NCBI RefSeq assembly: GCF_002160305.1
Contig: NZ_NFKI01000001.1
Span: 62,001 to 126,000, forward strand
Length of the DNA: 64,000 nt
Direction: 5' to 3'
Source: Pseudoflavonifractor sp. An184
Lineage (GTDB): Bacteria; Bacillota; Clostridia; Oscillospirales; Oscillospiraceae
Below the pieces are notes generated by a model. The model made no database searches, was not told where the DNA came from, and worked only from the letters and a program-made list of their open reading frames with translations. The position numbers were made by a program, and so were the translations under genes. Below, one piece after another: positions 24,151 through 32,585 of this stretch. The stretch's first letter is position 1. Every line of letters starts with the position of its first letter.

Positions 24151-25909
24151 CGCATATAAACGGTTTTTCCGTTTTGCCGGGGAGCAGAAAGGCACTTGGT
24201 ATAAGGGAATGGCCTTTGAACTGCTGCGGAGCATTTTTGAGGCTCTGCAGTTTGCGGCGCTGCTGATTGTTCTCCGTGCTCTGGTAGAGCAAAATATGAC
24301 CGGAACCACCCCGTGGATGGCTTTTGGGATCATGGCGGTCAGCGTGGCCGGGGCCGCCCTGTGCTGGTATCTGGCCCACAACAGCGAGGGGCACGCCGAT
24401 TACTGTATGTGTGCGGAGAAGCGCATCCATATCGGAGAACGAATGAAGTACATGCCTATGGGCTACTTCAATGCCCAGAGCCTGGGCAGCCTCACCGCAG
24501 TGGCCACCTCCACCATGGAGGACTTGGAGAGCATGTCCTTTGCGGTAATTGCCCGGACGGTGGTGGGCATGATCCGGACCACCATCTTCTCTTTGGCGGT
24601 CCTGTGCTTTGACTGGCGCATTGGGCTGATCTTCCTGCTTGGTATGCTCCTGTTCCTCTGGGTCAATTCGCTTTTACTGAAGAAATCCAGAGAATTGTCT
24701 CCGGGACGGCTGGCAGCCCAGACAAGACTTGTGGACGCTGTGCTGGAATACATACAGGGCATGAGCGTGGTACGCGCCTTCCATGGAGATAAGGCGGCTA
24801 ATCAGACGCTGAACCGCACGATTGAGGAGACGGAACAGCAGAATTTCAAGCTGGAGCGCAAGCGTATTCCCTACAATGTTTTGGAGCAAATTGTCCTGCG
24901 TGTCACGGCGGTGGTGGCGATTCTGCTCTCAATCTGGTTTTTCCTGCAAGGCAGTATGACCCTTTTTGCCTGCCTGATGGTGGTGGTTTCCGCTTTCTTG
25001 GTATACAGCGAGCTGGAGTCTGCCGGTGAGATGTTCTTCATGCTGCCTATGATCGACGCTTCCATCGACCGGGTGGAGGAGATTGACTGCGCACCCCGGA
25101 TGGACGAAGGCGGCTCCGTACAGACACCGAAACACTGCGATATTTCCTTCGAGCATGTGGACTTTTCCTATGGGGAGCGGAAAATCATCCGCGATGTCAG
25201 CTTTACTATCCCGGAAGGGACAACAACTGCCATTGTGGGACCCTCCGGCTCCGGCAAGACCACCCTCACCAGTCTTATGGCAAGGTTTTGGGATGTGGAC
25301 AGCGGCACGGTCAAGCTGGGCGGCATCAATGTGAAGGACTATGCGCTGGATAGTTTGATGCGCAATTTCAGTATGGTCTTTCAGCGCGTGTACCTGTTCA
25401 ACGACAGCATTGAGAACAACATCAAGTTCGGCAAGCCGGATGCCACCCATGAGGAGGTGGTGGCCGCGGCAAAGGCGGCTCGGTGCCATGACTTCATCAC
25501 GGCCCTGCCGGACGGCTACGATACCATCATCGGTGAGAGCGGCGCCACGATCTCCGGCGGAGAACGCCAGCGGCTCTCCATCGCCCGGGCCATGCTCAAG
25601 GATGCGCCGATCATCATTTTGGACGAGGCCACGGCCAATGTTGACCCGGAGAACGAGGTGGAGCTGCAGGAGGCTGTCAAGGCCCTGACTGCTGGGAAAA
25701 CACTGGTTATGATTGCGCACCGGATGAAAACTGTCCAGGAGGCGGATCAGATCCTTGTACTGGATCAGGGGCGGATTGTGCAGCGGGGCCGCCATGCGGA
25801 ACTGATGAAACAGGGCGGCATCTATGCGGACTTTGTCTGCTCCAGGAGTTCTGCGGAATCGTGGCGCATTGCAGGGCGGAAAAGCAGAGAGGTCAAAGCA
25901 GAGATATGA
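24143..25909 (+). CDS. Exporter-fold ABC transporter half, pair 4 subunit B
   Basis: 588 residues; ATG 24143 follows GAAGGAGG and lies inside the end of subunit A. Walker A GPSGSGKTT near 366, signature ISGGERQR near 470 (Ile replaces the usual Leu), Walker B IIILDEAT near 490, near-canonical D-loop ANVD, H-loop IAHRM near 525. The stop overlaps the start of the permease gene (ATGA at 25906-25909), tying an exporter-fold ABC pair to a nickel/peptide importer in one operon. Confidence 0.87.
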   Translation: MFDAYKRFFRFAGEQKGTWYKGMAFELLRSIFEALQFAALLIVLRALVEQNMTGTTPWMAFGIMAVSVAGAALCWYLAHNSEGHADYCMCAEKRIHIGERMKYMPMGYFNAQSLGSLTAVATSTMEDLESMSFAVIARTVVGMIRTTIFSLAVLCFDWRIGLIFLLGMLLFLWVNSLLLKKSRELSPGRLAAQTRLVDAVLEYIQGMSVVRAFHGDKAANQTLNRTIEETEQQNFKLERKRIPYNVLEQIVLRVTAVVAILLSIWFFLQGSMTLFACLMVVVSAFLVYSELESAGEMFFMLPMIDASIDRVEEIDCAPRMDEGGSVQTPKHCDISFEHVDFSYGERKIIRDVSFTIPEGTTTAIVGPSGSGKTTLTSLMARFWDVDSGTVKLGGINVKDYALDSLMRNFSMVFQRVYLFNDSIENNIKFGKPDATHEEVVAAAKAARCHDFITALPDGYDTIIGESGATISGGERQRLSIARAMLKDAPIIILDEATANVDPENEVELQEAVKALTAGKTLVMIAHRMKTVQEADQILVLDQGRIVQRGRHAELMKQGGIYADFVCSRSSAESWRIAGRKSREVKAEI

Positions 25910-26841
25910 GTAAGAGAATATTGGCTCGGCTCGGCCTGCTCATTGTTGTCCTGTTTGGTGTTACTGTCCTGACTTTCTTTTACACCAATCTGTCCCCGGT
26001 AGACGCGGCTGAGGCACTGGCGGTACGCCGCTACAACCGCCCCACTGCACAGCAGGTTGAACTGGTGCGGGAAGAACTCGGCCTCGACCAGCCGATTCTT
26101 CAACAATATGGATCATGGCTGTGGAACGCTCTGCACGGAGATTTCGGAAACTCCTATAACACTGGGCGTCCGATTGTAGAAGAATTGACTGCTGCCATCC
26201 GTCCTACGTTGGTCATGGCGGCCATGGCACTCCTGTTTGCAACCCTCATCAGTATTCCGCTCGGAGTGTTATCCGCCAGCAGAAAAGGGGGCTTGTCAGA
26301 TCGCAGTATTTACCTATTCGGCATAATCTGCATGTCTCTGCCAAATTACTGGATCGGTTTCATGCTCCTGCTTGCTTTTGCGGTCTATCTTCCTATTTTC
26401 AGTATTATGGGAGCGGACAGCCTAAAGGATTTCGTTCTTCCGGCCCTGGCGCTGGCTATTCCTATGGCCGCCGGCAACATCCGTGTGTTTCGGTCCTCAC
26501 TCCTGGATGGGTACAACAGCGATTTTGTCCTGTATGCCAGGGCCCGAGGCGTATCGGAGTGGAAAATCGCCAATCTGGTGAGCCGGTTTGCCCTGCCGCC
26601 GCTGATCACCATGCTGGCGCAGAGTTTCGGTTTTATGATTGCGGGTAGCGCCATGGTGGAAAGTGTGTTCTCCATCCCAGGGCTGGGGTCCATGCTGGTC
26701 ACTGCATTGGGAGCCAGAGACACCATTACCATCAATGCGTGTGTACTGCTCACCGCCGTCATTTTCGTCCTGGTCAATTTTATCGCGGACTGTGTGAACG
26801 CATTTCTAAACCCGCAGAACCAGAAGGGAGGCGGCCTATGA
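25906..26841 (+). CDS. Nickel/peptide ABC importer permease 1 (NikB/DppB type)
   Basis: 311 residues, about six membrane helices. It has the family landmarks of DppB/NikB permeases: N-terminal KRILARLGLLIVVLFGVTVL, then ELGLDQPILQQYGSWLWNAL, and the cytoplasmic loop YARARGVSEWKIA near residue 205 that contacts the ATPase. ATG 25906 overlaps the ABC stop. Forms the channel with the next gene. Nickel, metallophore or peptide substrate cannot be told apart from sequence. Confidence 0.88.
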   Translation: MSKRILARLGLLIVVLFGVTVLTFFYTNLSPVDAAEALAVRRYNRPTAQQVELVREELGLDQPILQQYGSWLWNALHGDFGNSYNTGRPIVEELTAAIRPTLVMAAMALLFATLISIPLGVLSASRKGGLSDRSIYLFGIICMSLPNYWIGFMLLLAFAVYLPIFSIMGADSLKDFVLPALALAIPMAAGNIRVFRSSLLDGYNSDFVLYARARGVSEWKIANLVSRFALPPLITMLAQSFGFMIAGSAMVESVFSIPGLGSMLVTALGARDTITINACVLLTAVIFVLVNFIADCVNAFLNPQNQKGGGL

Positions 26842-27656
26842 TCCGCAAAATCATGCACCGCCCGCAGGCCGTCCTCGGCCTTGCCATGATGCTCCTCGTG
26901 TTTCTTGTGATGCTGCTTGCCCCGGTTTTTGCCCCAAATGACCCGATGCAGTTGAATGTGGCTCATAGTTTCGCCCCACCGGACGCACAGTACCCCCTCG
27001 GAACGGACGAGCTTGGACGTTGCATCCTCTCCCGCTTGATCTATGGGGCAAGGGCTTCTCTGAGTATCGCGCTGCCCACACTGCTGTTGCTGGCGGTTAT
27101 CAGCACCGTGGTGGCTACCCTGTGCGCCTATGTCGGCGGGGCGCTGGACCGCATGTTTGAAGTGGTCTCTAATATTTTTATGGCCTTTCCTCCATTCCTC
27201 GTTGCCATCACTCTGGTGGGACTCTTTGAGTCAAAAGCGGCCAGCATCGTCCTGTCTATTGTAATCGCCATGTGGGTCTGGAACGCAAGGGTGGTCCGCA
27301 CCCATGTGCTTCGGGAACGGAATCAGCCCTATGTGATTACCTGCCGGATGTCCGGCTGTTCAGAGCTGCGCATTGTGTTCCGGCATATCATCCCCAATAT
27401 TCTGCCGCACCTTCTGGTTTTGTACAGCACAGGGCTGTCCTCAATCATCATTATGATCTCCAGTTATGCCTTTCTCGGTTTGGGGCTGGAAACAGGTACG
27501 GCGGAGTGGGGCGCCATGTTTGTAAACGCCAACAAGCTGATATTCAGTCATCCGCTGTTCCTGGTGTATCCGGGACTTTGCATTTTGTTTGCCGCGGCAG
27601 GGTTCAACCTGTTCGGGGAGGCCCTGCGGGACATCTGTGCACCAAGGGAGGGATAG
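26838..27656 (+). CDS. Nickel/peptide ABC importer permease 2 (NikC/DppC type)
   Basis: 272 residues with about six membrane helices; near the N terminus the family sequence LLAPVFAPNDPMQLN and YPLGTDELGRCILSRLIYG, and the ATPase-contact loop CRMSGCSELRIVFRHIIPN near residue 170. ATG 26838 overlaps the stop of permease 1 (ATGA). Partner of the 25906 protein. Confidence 0.88.
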   Translation: MIRKIMHRPQAVLGLAMMLLVFLVMLLAPVFAPNDPMQLNVAHSFAPPDAQYPLGTDELGRCILSRLIYGARASLSIALPTLLLLAVISTVVATLCAYVGGALDRMFEVVSNIFMAFPPFLVAITLVGLFESKAASIVLSIVIAMWVWNARVVRTHVLRERNQPYVITCRMSGCSELRIVFRHIIPNILPHLLVLYSTGLSSIIIMISSYAFLGLGLETGTAEWGAMFVNANKLIFSHPLFLVYPGLCILFAAAGFNLFGEALRDICAPREG

Positions 27657-27658
27657 CC

Positions 27659-28441
27659 ATGCTGACAGTTACCAATTTGTCCATCCGTACAAAGCAGACA
27701 AAGGAAACCCTTGTGCGCTCCGTCAGCTTCTCCGTAAAAAACGGAGAGGCCCTTGGTCTGATTGGGGAGAGCGGCAGCGGAAAGAGCATGACCAGCAAGT
27801 GCATTATGCGGCTGTTGAATCCACGGCTTTTTGATCTGCGCGGAAGCGTGCAATGGAACGGGAAAGAAATGCTTGCGATGAAGCTGAATGAGTTGGACGG
27901 CTACCGGGGCAAACAGGTCAGTATGATCCCGCAAAACCCCATGACCGCCTTTGCGCCTATGCTCAAGCTGGGAAAACAGATGGAACTGGGCTTTTCGCTG
28001 AAAGGGCACAGGGAACGGACACAGTTCCGGGGGCGGCTGGCTGCCGCACTTGCGGGTGTCAATTTGTCCGATGCGGAAAAAATCATCAATAGCTATCCCC
28101 ATGAGCTGTCCGGCGGCACGCTACAACGCGTGATGATTGCGCTGACGATCTTGCAGCGCCCGGAACTGATTATCGCAGACGAAATTACCACCGCTGTTGA
28201 CGCGGCCAGCGAATACCTCATTCTGAATGAATTGGAGAAGCTGAGGCGGGCCGGCGTCTCCATGATTGTGGTGACCCATGACTTTGGTGTGGCAGCGAGG
28301 CTGTGTGACCGCGTGGCCGTTATGAAAGACGGCGAGATCGTCGAGGAGGGAAAAATGCGGGAGGTATTTTCTGACCCACAGCACGAATATACCAGGCAGC
28401 TTGTGCAGGCAAGCGTACTCTTTCAGGAGGGACTATGCTGA
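27659..28441 (+). CDS. Nickel/peptide ABC importer ATPase 1 (NikD/DppD type)
   Basis: 260 residues; ATG 27659 follows AAGGGAGG, 2 bp after the permease stop. Walker A GESGSGKSM near 37 (Met in place of the usual Thr), signature LSGGTLQR near 151, Walker B IIADEITTAVD, H-loop VTHDF. DEITTAVD matches the NikD version of the Walker B/D-loop region (DEPTTALD in most relatives). Energises transport with the next ATPase. Confidence 0.86.
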   Translation: MLTVTNLSIRTKQTKETLVRSVSFSVKNGEALGLIGESGSGKSMTSKCIMRLLNPRLFDLRGSVQWNGKEMLAMKLNELDGYRGKQVSMIPQNPMTAFAPMLKLGKQMELGFSLKGHRERTQFRGRLAAALAGVNLSDAEKIINSYPHELSGGTLQRVMIALTILQRPELIIADEITTAVDAASEYLILNELEKLRRAGVSMIVVTHDFGVAARLCDRVAVMKDGEIVEEGKMREVFSDPQHEYTRQLVQASVLFQEGLC

Positions 28442-29214
28442 AAGCGGAACATATCACAAAACAATATCAGATCCCAGGCGGCGGGCATACCGTGTTCGAT
28501 GCAGTTTCGGATGTCTCCATAGAGCTTGGGAATGGAGGCGTGACCGCCATCGTGGGAGAAAGCGGGAGCGGCAAGAGTACTTTAGCCAGAGTCCTGTCCT
28601 ATGTGGAACGGCCGGACGGCGGGCGGGTGTTTCTGGATGGCCTGGAGGTGTCCGCCTGCGGAAGAAAGGAACTCCGCGCTGTAAGGGGAAAGGTCCAGCT
28701 TGTGATGCAGAACGCTTTGGGGTCTTTAGACCCCCACCAGAGCGTTGTGTCCATTCTGGAGGAGCCCCTGCGGCTGCTGTTCCACATGGGGGCGGAGAAG
28801 AGAAAGCAGCGGTGCCTTGAACTGCTGGACATGGCACGGCTGGAACGGGACACACTCCGACGTCGGCCGGATGAACTCTCCGGTGGACAGCAAAAACGGC
28901 TGTGTATTGCCCGCGCTCTGGCCACCCAGCCACAACACATTATCTTTGACGAGTCTTTCAGCGGATTGGATGTCACACTGAAAAAGCAGGTACTGGGTTT
29001 TCTGAAGGAGCTTCAAACGGAACTTCAGATCAGTTTTCTGGTGATTACCCACGATCTGGACACCGCCATGTATATGGCCGACGCGATTCATGTCATGCGC
29101 AGAGGTAAAATCATCGAAACGCTTGAGCACCCCAAGAGCTTCTCTGATTTTCAGGAACCTTATTCACAAGAGCTTGTAAAGGCAGTCCGCTCCAAGCGGA
29201 GAGCCTTGCAATAA
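28435..29214 (+). CDS. Nickel/peptide ABC importer ATPase 2 (NikE/DppF type)
   Basis: 259 residues; ATG 28435 overlaps the previous stop (ATGCTGA) and follows CAGGAGGG. Walker A GESGSGKST near 41, signature LSGGQQKR near 147, Walker B IIFDESFSGLD, H-loop ITHDL. DESFSGLD is close to the NikE pattern. Second ATPase of the importer. Confidence 0.86.
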   Translation: MLKAEHITKQYQIPGGGHTVFDAVSDVSIELGNGGVTAIVGESGSGKSTLARVLSYVERPDGGRVFLDGLEVSACGRKELRAVRGKVQLVMQNALGSLDPHQSVVSILEEPLRLLFHMGAEKRKQRCLELLDMARLERDTLRRRPDELSGGQQKRLCIARALATQPQHIIFDESFSGLDVTLKKQVLGFLKELQTELQISFLVITHDLDTAMYMADAIHVMRRGKIIETLEHPKSFSDFQEPYSQELVKAVRSKRRALQ

Positions 29215-29236
29215 ATCAAAATAGGAGAGTAACTGT

Positions 29237-30901
29237 ATGAAAAAATTCTTGTCCCTTCTGCTGGCCGGCGTTATGAGCGCCATGCTTCTTGCCGGCTGCG
29301 GAACCACTGCAAATGATCCAGACCCCGCTTCTTCCTCGACACCGCCTGCCGGCGAGGAGGAACGGTCCATCACCATTGCGCAAAGCGCCAATTTTTCCAT
29401 GGGATTTGCCCCCGGCGTACAGTCCTATGAGGCCACCTATTACATGAACAATTTCTATGAGAGCTTGGTCGAATACCGGGATGGTGAGTACCTGCCCTGC
29501 CTGGCGACAGACTGGGCTGCCTCGGATGACGGCCTCACCTATACCTTCCATCTGCGGGATGATGTGCAGTTCAATGACGGCACCGCCTTCAATGCCGAGG
29601 CGGTCAAGCTCTATTTCGACAATATGAAGTCGGTCATTGGCACCAGCGCCAACTATGGTCAGCTCGATATGCTGACCACGGAGATCACAGTGGATGACGA
29701 GTACACTGTCTCCTTCCACCTGAGCCGCCCCTATTACAATGTTCTGAACGATCTTTCCATGGTAATGCCCCGCGGCATCCTTTCCGCGGCGGCCTTCAAT
29801 GAGGACGGCTCTCTGAATACCGAATACCTGATGACCCACACTCCAGGCACCGGCCCGTATATGTTTGAGAGCGTGAATGAAACCGCAACGGAATACACTT
29901 TTGTGAAAAACCCGAACTATTGGGGCGAGGAGCCGGATGTGGACCGCTTTACCGTAAAGGTGATCCCGGAGTCCAAGGTTGCCGCCATGTGGGCCGGCGA
30001 GGTTGACTTTATCATGGGGTCTGATACGCTGGATGCCAATTCCTATCTGGAACTGTCTCAGGTGGAGGGAATCACCGGCGTGATTTCTGACTTTGACTTT
30101 GTGACGGAATTTATCGCGCTGAACGATGAGGTGGCGCCGCTGGATGATCTGAATGTCCGTACAGCCATTCAGATGGCGATTGACAAAGAATCCATCGCGC
30201 AGAATATTTACTCCGGCCTGCGTACAAAGGCGGACTCGGTGATGCCTACTGCCATGCCCTACTGCGTCGCCACGGTGTCCACTCCAGACTATGACATGGA
30301 TGGAGCGATTGCCTTGCTGGAAGGCTCCGGCTGGGTCGATTCCAATGGAGATGGCATCCGGGAAAAGGACGGAACGGCGCTTTCCTTTACAATCACCTAC
30401 CCCTCTACGGGCGTTTATGACAACATGGTACTCTTTTTCCAGAGTTCTATGGCCGAACTGGGAATTGAGATTAAGACCAATCCCATTGACCTGATGGCCT
30501 TCATGCAGCAGGTGTTCATGGAGGACAACTACGAAATGACCGCGTATATGAGCTACTGGTTCCCTTACGACCCATACACCTTCGTTGCAAATATGTATCC
30601 GTCTACCGACTATACTGATCCCAGCGGCATCTATTCCACCGATCCGCAGGTCGCCAAGGCCTTGGCTACTATGAGCGACGAGGAAGCCAAGGAATTGATC
30701 GGCGGGCTTTACAACACGGATGATCCTACAGTCGTTCAAGAGATTTATACAGCGGCTCTGGACTGTGCCAATGAGAGCAGTGTGGTAATCCCGCTGAATT
30801 ACAGGAATGAATATGCAGTATTCAATAGCGAAGTGATTGAGTCCTACACATTCAACAGCATCCCCAATCACGTGGATGTTGCAGCAATCCATTTGAAATA
30901 A
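29237..30901 (+). CDS. Solute-binding lipoprotein of nickel/peptide ABC importer
   Basis: 554 residues; ATG 29237. The signal peptide ends in the lipobox LLAGC with the lipidated cysteine at 21, so it is anchored outside the membrane. A Ser/Pro/Glu-rich linker is followed by a family 5 binding domain: ESLVEYRDGEYLPCLATDW, TYTFHLRDDVQFNDGTAFNA, and PGTGPYMFE near 210. Length is normal for NikA/OppA relatives. It closes the operon that starts at 22390 or 25906 and is followed by regulator cassette 4, as the partial copy at 1-531 is followed by cassette 1. Ligand may be nickel or a metallophore complex; inferred. Confidence 0.88.
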   Translation: MKKFLSLLLAGVMSAMLLAGCGTTANDPDPASSSTPPAGEEERSITIAQSANFSMGFAPGVQSYEATYYMNNFYESLVEYRDGEYLPCLATDWAASDDGLTYTFHLRDDVQFNDGTAFNAEAVKLYFDNMKSVIGTSANYGQLDMLTTEITVDDEYTVSFHLSRPYYNVLNDLSMVMPRGILSAAAFNEDGSLNTEYLMTHTPGTGPYMFESVNETATEYTFVKNPNYWGEEPDVDRFTVKVIPESKVAAMWAGEVDFIMGSDTLDANSYLELSQVEGITGVISDFDFVTEFIALNDEVAPLDDLNVRTAIQMAIDKESIAQNIYSGLRTKADSVMPTAMPYCVATVSTPDYDMDGAIALLEGSGWVDSNGDGIREKDGTALSFTITYPSTGVYDNMVLFFQSSMAELGIEIKTNPIDLMAFMQQVFMEDNYEMTAYMSYWFPYDPYTFVANMYPSTDYTDPSGIYSTDPQVAKALATMSDEEAKELIGGLYNTDDPTVVQEIYTAALDCANESSVVIPLNYRNEYAVFNSEVIESYTFNSIPNHVDVAAIHLK

Positions 30902-30915
30902 CGGAGGACATTCAA

Positions 30916-31284
30916 ATGAAACTTCATGCGTCGGGCGAAGATTACTTGGAAGCCATACTTGTTCTCCATAAGAAGACGGGCATGGTGCGCTCCGTAGATG
31001 TGGCCCGACATATGGATGTGTCCAAGCCCAGCGTGTGCCATGCAGTGGCCACTTTGAAGGACGGCGGGTTCCTCACCGTGGATGGCGACTTTTTCTTGCA
31101 TCTAACTGATGTGGGCCGTGAGACGGCAGAACAGATCTATGAAAAACACCAGTTTTTTACGATACAGTTAATTGCAGCAGGTGTGGATCCGAAGATAGCA
31201 GAGGCCGACGCCTGCCGGATTGAGCATGTCATCAGTGAAGAGAGTTTCCAACGACTGAAGGCAGCTGTGAAATCAGAGTCATAA
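30916..31284 (+). CDS. Short DtxR/MntR-like metalloregulator, copy 4
   Basis: 122 residues; ATG 30916 follows CGGAGG, 14 bp after the binding-protein stop. MKLHASGEDYLEA start, winged helix with MDVSKPSVCHAVATLKDGGF, His in EKHQFF, and ACRIEHVISEESF. Ligand set as in copy 2. Being in the same transcript as the importer, it probably senses the imported metal and feeds back. Confidence 0.87.
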   Translation: MKLHASGEDYLEAILVLHKKTGMVRSVDVARHMDVSKPSVCHAVATLKDGGFLTVDGDFFLHLTDVGRETAEQIYEKHQFFTIQLIAAGVDPKIAEADACRIEHVISEESFQRLKAAVKSES

Positions 31285-31289
31285 GCGCA

Positions 31290-31331
31290 GCAAAAGGAGG
31301 GGGGCCGTGCAAACGGTCCCCCTCTTTTTGC
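31290..31331 (+). promoter_or_regulatory. Conserved cassette hairpin, copy 4
   Basis: 19-bp stem: 31290-31308 pairs with 31313-31331, loop GCAA. The two positions that are not Watson-Crick are both G-U pairs, so pairing is fully kept in RNA. It lies 5 bp after the DtxR-like stop and 17 bp before the GTG start. Confidence 0.75.
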
Positions 31332-31348
31332 TATTTGGAGGTAATATA

Positions 31349-31771
31349 GTGGATGAAATCATTGTGATTCGAGCTGCAGACCCAGATGGCAGCATATTCA
31401 GGGCAGTCGTAGATGTTTTGCGAGACAAGAAGGGAACGGTCACAGAGGTCATTCCGCCGGCCTCACCTGTGCTGCGTGTCGGAGAACTGGAAATCCACCA
31501 TGAGTACCGTAGGGTGCTGATGGCTGGCAGGGAAGTGCGGCTCAATCATGGGGAATATGCCATGCTTTACTGCATGGCCAGTTCACCAGGGCAAGTGTTC
31601 TCAAAGGCACAGCTCTATGCGGCGGCCTGGGGAGAAGAATACCTGCATGGGACGAACTCCGTGGAAAATATCATCTGGCGGCTGAGGCAGAAACTGGAGG
31701 AAGATCCCAAGCATCCGACATACATAAAAACAGTGATAAGGGGAGGCTATAAAATTGGGAAGAGTCCCTAA
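31349..31771 (+). CDS. PhoB-type winged-helix protein without receiver, copy 4
   Basis: 140 residues; GTG 31349 follows TTTGGAGG. VDEIIVIRAADPDGS N terminus, then a winged helix nearly identical to copy 3 (NHGEYAML, FSKAQLYAAAWGEEYLHG, NSVENIIWRLRQKLE, YIKTVIRGGYKI). Ends cassette 4 and the transport operon. Confidence 0.86.
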   Translation: MDEIIVIRAADPDGSIFRAVVDVLRDKKGTVTEVIPPASPVLRVGELEIHHEYRRVLMAGREVRLNHGEYAMLYCMASSPGQVFSKAQLYAAAWGEEYLHGTNSVENIIWRLRQKLEEDPKHPTYIKTVIRGGYKIGKSP

Positions 31772-31856
31772 TGGCCTTATAAAAACAAATGAGGGCCGGA
31801 ATCCTTTTGTTGGGATACCGCCCTTGCTGACAAAAACTTTCTTTGAATTTGATCTT

Positions 31857-31885
31857 TTGAGAAATCTCCATGATAAATTCATAAT
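31857..31885 (+). promoter_or_regulatory. Probable promoter of the two-component operon
   Basis: TTGAGA (31857-31862), 17-bp spacer, CATAAT (31880-31885), 31 bp before the response-regulator ATG. The hexamers are moderately good. Confidence 0.45.
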
Positions 31886-31916
31886 TCCATGCTATCCTTG
31901 GGACAGGTGATGCTGA

Positions 31917-32585
31917 ATGAAACACATTTTAATTGTAGAAGACGAGCCGGATATTCAGGAACTGCTGCGGACCTATCTGGAAGACGCTGGCTATCAAACC
32001 GCCGTGGCCGGAGACGGGGTGGTGGCCCTGGCCCTGTTCGGAAGTCAACACTTTGATTTGGTTCTCCTGGACTTAATGCTCCCCAAGATCGACGGGTTCG
32101 GTGTCTGCGAGTTAATCCGCCAGCAATCTCAAGTGCCTATTCTTATGCTCACCGCCTTGGACGGGGAGGAACAGCAGCTCCGGGGCTTTGGTCTGGACAT
32201 CGACGACTATGTGACCAAGCCATTTTCCATGCCGGTGTTGCTGGAGAAGATTCGGGTCATCCTTCGTCGACGGGGGAGTGCGGGTGAGGACAGTCGCCTT
32301 CGGTACCGGGATCTATCTCTGGACCTGGACACACGGGAGGCGCTGCTGGACGGCCGTCCCCTGGAACTGACCACCCGGGAGTTTGAACTGCTCCATACTT
32401 TCTTGGATGCACCGGGGCGGGTGTTCACCCGAGAGATGCTGCTGGCGAAACTATGGGGTTATGACTTTTACGGAGACGAGCGGGTGGTGGACAGCCATAT
32501 CAAGAATCTCCGCCACAAACTGGGTCGGGACTACATTGAAACTGTGAGGGGGGTGGGCTATCGTGCCGCGAAAGAAACTCTCTGA
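31917..32585 (+). CDS. OmpR/PhoB family response regulator
   Basis: 222 residues: receiver domain 1-120 with acidic pair E8/D9, phosphoacceptor D52 in LVLLDLMLPKIDG and Lys in VTKPFSMPVL; winged-helix output domain about 125-222 (TTREFELLHTFLDAPGRVF, VDSHIKNLRHKLG, YIETVRGVGYR). It overlaps the kinase gene by 23 bp. A complete regulator, in contrast to the receiver-less winged-helix proteins next door. Confidence 0.92.
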   Translation: MKHILIVEDEPDIQELLRTYLEDAGYQTAVAGDGVVALALFGSQHFDLVLLDLMLPKIDGFGVCELIRQQSQVPILMLTALDGEEQQLRGFGLDIDDYVTKPFSMPVLLEKIRVILRRRGSAGEDSRLRYRDLSLDLDTREALLDGRPLELTTREFELLHTFLDAPGRVFTREMLLAKLWGYDFYGDERVVDSHIKNLRHKLGRDYIETVRGVGYRAAKETL

